Shown in pieces: positions 60,176 to 64,000 of a DNA stretch of 64,000 nt. Source of the stretch: Torreya grandis. Lineage: Eukaryota > Streptophyta > Pinopsida > Cupressales > Taxaceae. The notes under the pieces were generated by a model, which saw only the letters and a list, made by a program, of their open reading frames with translations, was not told the DNA's origin and did no database searches. How positions within the stretch are numbered: the stretch's first letter is position 1; each line of letters starts with the position of its first letter. The DNA lies in assembly GCA_037957365.1 (NCBI GenBank), contig JARHVA010000081.1, positions 3,056,001 to 3,120,000 on the forward strand. Reading direction: 5' to 3'. The position numbers were made by a program, and so were the translations under genes.

Positions 60176-60656
60176 GCTGTGTCTCTAATGTATTATAGTT
60201 AGATAATTTCCCTTTCCTTGTTGCTTTGTTTTCCCATTTTCTTTCTTGCTCTTTCTTTTAAATAAGTGTTCTTTGAACACGTTGCCACAACTCAGAGCCT
60301 TTTTCAAAATTTTCAAAACTCTTGACACATTAAATATCTCCCAAATCCTTAAATTTCCTAAGGTACCTTGCACAACAACTTTCATAACGTGTCTAACTCG
60401 TTGTCCCATGAATATTTAGTAAGATTTGCTAATGGTTATCCAGGTTTAATGCCATTTTGAGACTTGATGGGTCAATAAATACTTCATAACAAGAGTTAAA
60501 GCTTACAGTGTCTCAAACATTCTTACGTCTATTATAAAACCCCTGCTACTTGCATTTTCAACTCATAGCAAACCTATTTAATGAAAAGTGCCTTCCTTAT
60601 TGCAAAAGCTTCAAACCTATTACCATAGTTCACTATTTTCAAGAATAGATATAGAT
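60176..60656. other. Spacer between Tat-2 gag-pol and ORF2
   Basis: Homologous to 11814-12280 of Tat-1 in inverted orientation. No conserved frame is seen. Confidence 0.5.
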
Positions 60657-63600
60657 ATGGAGGGAGCACAGTCTTTGCAATAAGGGTCTGAGATTTATGA
60701 ATCCCTTGATAAGTTTCTTACAAGTAAATCATATGCTTTAGCCCCGGCACAACCATTAAAGACCTACCTACAGACTAGAGTCCCTAAAGTTGGTCAAGCA
60801 AATGACCCAGCAAAGGTAAAAGATTATGTAGATGGAATCATGGACCCAATTCTTCAAAGAACTGGTAATAAAACTCTTAGAGAAGGGGCACATCAAAGGT
60901 GTCTTTAGAGGGCCAAGTTGGGATAATACGAGACATTTGCAATGAGGATATGGAGTTCCCAATTGGCACAATTCATTGTCCCAAGTGTGCATCCATGCTC
61001 TGACTTGGTTGAAATATGTGCTAGATTATTTTATGTGCCTTCAAATACCATATAATAGGGTCCATTCATAGTGTAAATTACACTAAAGGCTATCAAAGAC
61101 ATGTTGGCCCTGTACCATGACAAGATAGCCATGTTCCCCACCATTGCCAAGATGGAAAAAATATGGGAAAACATCAATACTCAATTGAGGTTTCTAAAAT
61201 CAAATCTGTAATTAGGCGATGATGATACAACTATGTCGACACTTCCAACAACAAGAGCACAATTTGCACAAGCTAGTCAAGATGCACTTTCCATGATGGC
61301 TTTCATTTTTAGAATGAAAGATATAACCACTTATGAAGAACAAATGGCTATCCTCTTCAGATTGAAAACTATTGACAAGACTCAGGAGTATCAACTTGAT
61401 TTCTCTAAGTAGATTACATATTCAATGGTAGAACAACTCACCCAGTTCAAATCTAAAGGGATTTTTAGGTATTCCTCTTATCGGTTTCACCTTATGTTGT
61501 ATCAAAATTCTAGCATCTTTTCCCAACACATGCATCTAAACATGTATGACCCAAACTTTGGTCTACATAGGACCACTCTTGTGTCTACATGGACACATAT
61601 CTTGACCAAAACCAGTGACCCATACAAATTTTGGGAACTTTTTGTTGCCCCTACTTTTTAACATCTAAGACCAGAACCACTTGTAAATAGACTGTTTCCA
61701 AGTGTCTCAAACCTTATGACCAATTTCCCTATTCCTTGTGATTACTTTTTTGGATCCCATCATACTATTATTAGATTCTATGGTTTTAATGGGGAACCAG
61801 TGTTTCTACCTAAGATTTTGACCCTTAGGTTAGCATTCTTAGAGGTCACCAGGTAGGTGTCTATGGTAGATAATGAATATGGCTCTAGGAAGAAGAAGAG
61901 GAAAATGTATGATGTTCCATGGGTGACAAACAACATATCATTAGAGGCTAGAGATGTTGAGATTGTGTTGCTTAGAAAGCTAGCCTTCCTGGGTTTCTTT
62001 CTAATTGAAGATAAATGGGTATATGACCCAAATGGTTTCATAGCTTCATGGATCAAGACTAATAGGGTTACTACAAGAATTGCACATGAGGGCTGCCCTT
62101 TTTGAGAAAACAAGAAAAATCCTAAGGAAGAGATTTGTGAGACAACCCACTCTTTTGGAAATGTGGATTTAGATGAGAAATGAGAGGAACTCTAGGATGA
62201 ATGTCATTTATCTCCTATTTCTAGCCTTGATACAAGTAATTTTCAAACATAGGGTGGAGAGCCAGAAGCCAGAGCAAAATCTAGTCAAACATCATAGGCC
62301 CCAGTGCAAACTTCAGTGGTAGTCACTATAACACTTTGGCCCCAATCTCTCAATACCATCAAAAAACAAGAGTGTGTTATCTTCACCACCAAAAGCTTCT
62401 CCATCAACATTAGTCTTTGAGGTTCCTAGTTTTACACAAGCACCACTTGCAGCAGTGGTAAATATTGAAGAGAAGGGAGCACAACCAGAAGAAGAAACAC
62501 CAAGAAAACATAAGAGGCTAAGGTTCCAACTTGATTCAGAAGAGAGGGAAGAACCCTCACAACACCAATCACAGAGTAATTTGGTTGCTCCTCAGGTAAG
62601 TATTATTTGTCCTCCTCCTTCTCAATCTCTTTCTTCTCCTATAGGGGTGATGATTCCATCTAGCCAAATGACCTCCCCTGCCACTTCCACTATGCCCATT
62701 TCTCATTTTGGCCTGTCTATCCATACTCAAGATATATCATTACCTCACTTTTCCCCCTCTATTCCCAAGAAAGTACCTCCTCAAATTTCCCATAGCCAAC
62801 AATTGGCTATTCCATATGGCTTGCCACAAGGTTATCCTTTTGTGGGTGGGCACATTGCCTCTCCTTCTACCTTCCAAACTCAAGTAGATGTTATAGGAAG
62901 GCAAGGGAAGCCCAAATGGAGAAAAAGAGAATCAAAGATAATAAAGCCTTGGATACACCACATTTGAGGTCACAATTTGACCCAATCCAGTAGCAACTAA
63001 TGGTGACCAAATGAGCAGATGCAGCGAAAAGATTACACAATGAATACAGTGGCTATAGACATGTCCCTTTTTAGACCACAAGATAGGGTCGAGCTGCTAA
63101 ATGAATCTACTTTTACAGTAGCTAAAGATTATTTGAAAATATCAAAGAAGCTATAGAAAATAGAGGCTGACCTAGCCCAAGAGAAGCCAAAATGTAGCAG
63201 TTTGACTACAGAGATTAATACTAAGAATATTGAAATAGAGAGTCTAAATAAATAGTTGAAAGATATTGTTTCTCTTCAAACTCACCAGGCTATCCAGGCC
63301 CAAAATGATTCTTTGAAATTAGGGCTAATGTAGGTGAAGGATGTAGTGACAACTTTAAGGTGGGAAAAGGCAGCATTTTAGTAAAAATGTGAGGAAAGTA
63401 TACTACATGTTACTCAACTTCAATAGAAGCTGCTAAATGAGTAGAATAATACCGTGGCTATACAAGCCCAACGTCAAGCCGAGTGACAAAGGGTAGAACA
63501 ATTGACACTTGAGTTGGCTAATAGGCCAAAGAATGTAGGGGTGTTAAATTTGGTGAAGGAGCTTTATGAATCAATATGGAAAATAATATCTTAGGAGATT

Positions 63601-64000
63601 ATTTAGCTCAGACCTTCTCTAACCTTTTTGCTAAATGCAAAGAAATTGTGCAAAAAGGTGGAGACATCAGTAGAAGACACTCTGTCTACTGTCTCTATGA
63701 GAGTATTTGACTCTCAAACATTGCTGCAAAAGTTATATGATGCAACTAATGGTACCTTGTCAGTAACAGGGATTAATGATAGAATGATCGCTGCTAAAAG
63801 AGTGAATGAAGTTCTTAATTACAACTCCATAGCAATAAATTGTAGAGAGCTTCTAGATGTGATGAAAGAAGGAATCAAAGACATGAAACAACACATCAAA
63901 TATCTAGTGCAATTAGGTCTTCCTTCCCCTTTTTTTGATAACAACACTATGTTGATGATTGATGAAATTAAACCTTTATTATTAGCTAGGCAGAATGATC
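60657..64000 (+). pseudogene. Tat-2 ORF2: unrecognised long protein, truncated by window end
   Basis: From ATG 60657 (MEGAQSLQ) one frame can be followed to about 62370 with only scattered single stops. A 1-base shift then leads into 62374-62967, and the same frame continues to 64000. The N-terminal block includes YESLDKFLTSKSYALAPAQP, FRYSSYRFHLMLYQNSSIF, STWTHILTKTSDPYKFWELF, FFGSHHTIIRFYGFNGEPVF and KWVYDPNGFIASWIKTNRVT. The linker (62374-62900) is rich in Pro, Ser and Gln with a basic patch RKHKRLRF. From 63040 the protein is Gln/Glu/Lys/Leu-rich and coiled-coil-like. A block of about 60 residues present in Tat-1 (around GFYVELTDLPLPQNRPWETF) is deleted near 62105. The fold and function are not recognised. 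Confidence 0.65.

Larger units (their letters stand above)
51124..64000 (+). mobile_element. Tat-2: second copy of the Tat-1 family, 3' end outside the window
   Basis: The element has a 5' LTR (51124-52832), primer site (52838), gag-pol (52884-60175, interrupted by a solo LTR) and ORF2 (60657 to beyond 64000). By comparison with Tat-1 the 3' LTR should start a few hundred bases beyond the window. It is inserted in the endonuclease part of the rolling-circle transposon; the left target pentamer would be agtac (51119-51123). It lies in the opposite orientation to Tat-1. Confidence 0.85.

Overview
This window looks like plant nuclear heterochromatin, AT-rich and filled with nested, decayed transposable elements. 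I see no intact host gene, no rRNA or tRNA gene and no CRISPR array. The plant origin rests on Copia elements with an initiator-Met-type primer binding site (TGGTATCAGAGC), a chromodomain Ty3/Gypsy element and Tat-like Gypsy elements with a second RNase H. The repeat density would suit a large genome such as a gymnosperm, but the species cannot be fixed from the sequence.

Positions 1-42079 hold a Russian-doll nest. The outermost element is Copia-1 (+, 1233-42079; gag only, about 507-bp LTRs). Gypsy-1, a chromovirus (-, 2200-34991; 349-bp LTRs), lies inside it. Gypsy-1 is split in its protease by Tat-1 (-, 5871-20434; 2.1-kb LTRs) and in its gag by Copia-2 (+, 21391-34028; 2.8-kb LTRs, target-site duplication CCAAG). 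Copia-2's 5' LTR is split by Copia-3 (+, 23091-27669; duplication GATAG). Copia-1's 3' LTR is split by a rearranged LTR array (37577-41604; duplication GTTAA) whose two ends are both LTR 3' ends in inverted orientation.

Positions 42080-44929 are AT-rich with nothing recognisable. Positions 44930-51123 hold a decayed rolling-circle transposon on the + strand with the order OTU-like protease, HUH Rep, PIF1-type helicase, EEP endonuclease. This is a Helentron-type set of domains, unlike the Helitrons usual in plants.

Positions 51124-64000 hold Tat-2 (+), a second copy of the Tat-1 family. It has a 1.7-kb 5' LTR, a gag-pol polyprotein interrupted by a 1255-bp solo LTR (duplication AGCTT), and a long second ORF that runs off the window. 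In both Tat copies the order is gag, protease, archaeal-type RNase H, reverse transcriptase, degenerate Gypsy RNase H, integrase, then an unrecognised ORF of about 1,200 codons. The extra RNase H lies upstream of the reverse transcriptase, not in the place usual for Tat/Ogre elements.

Every coding region here is broken by stops and frameshifts. Many stops look like C-to-T changes at CAG or CAA codons, as expected for methylated, long-silenced elements. All coordinates and domain calls were read by eye; no database search was run.
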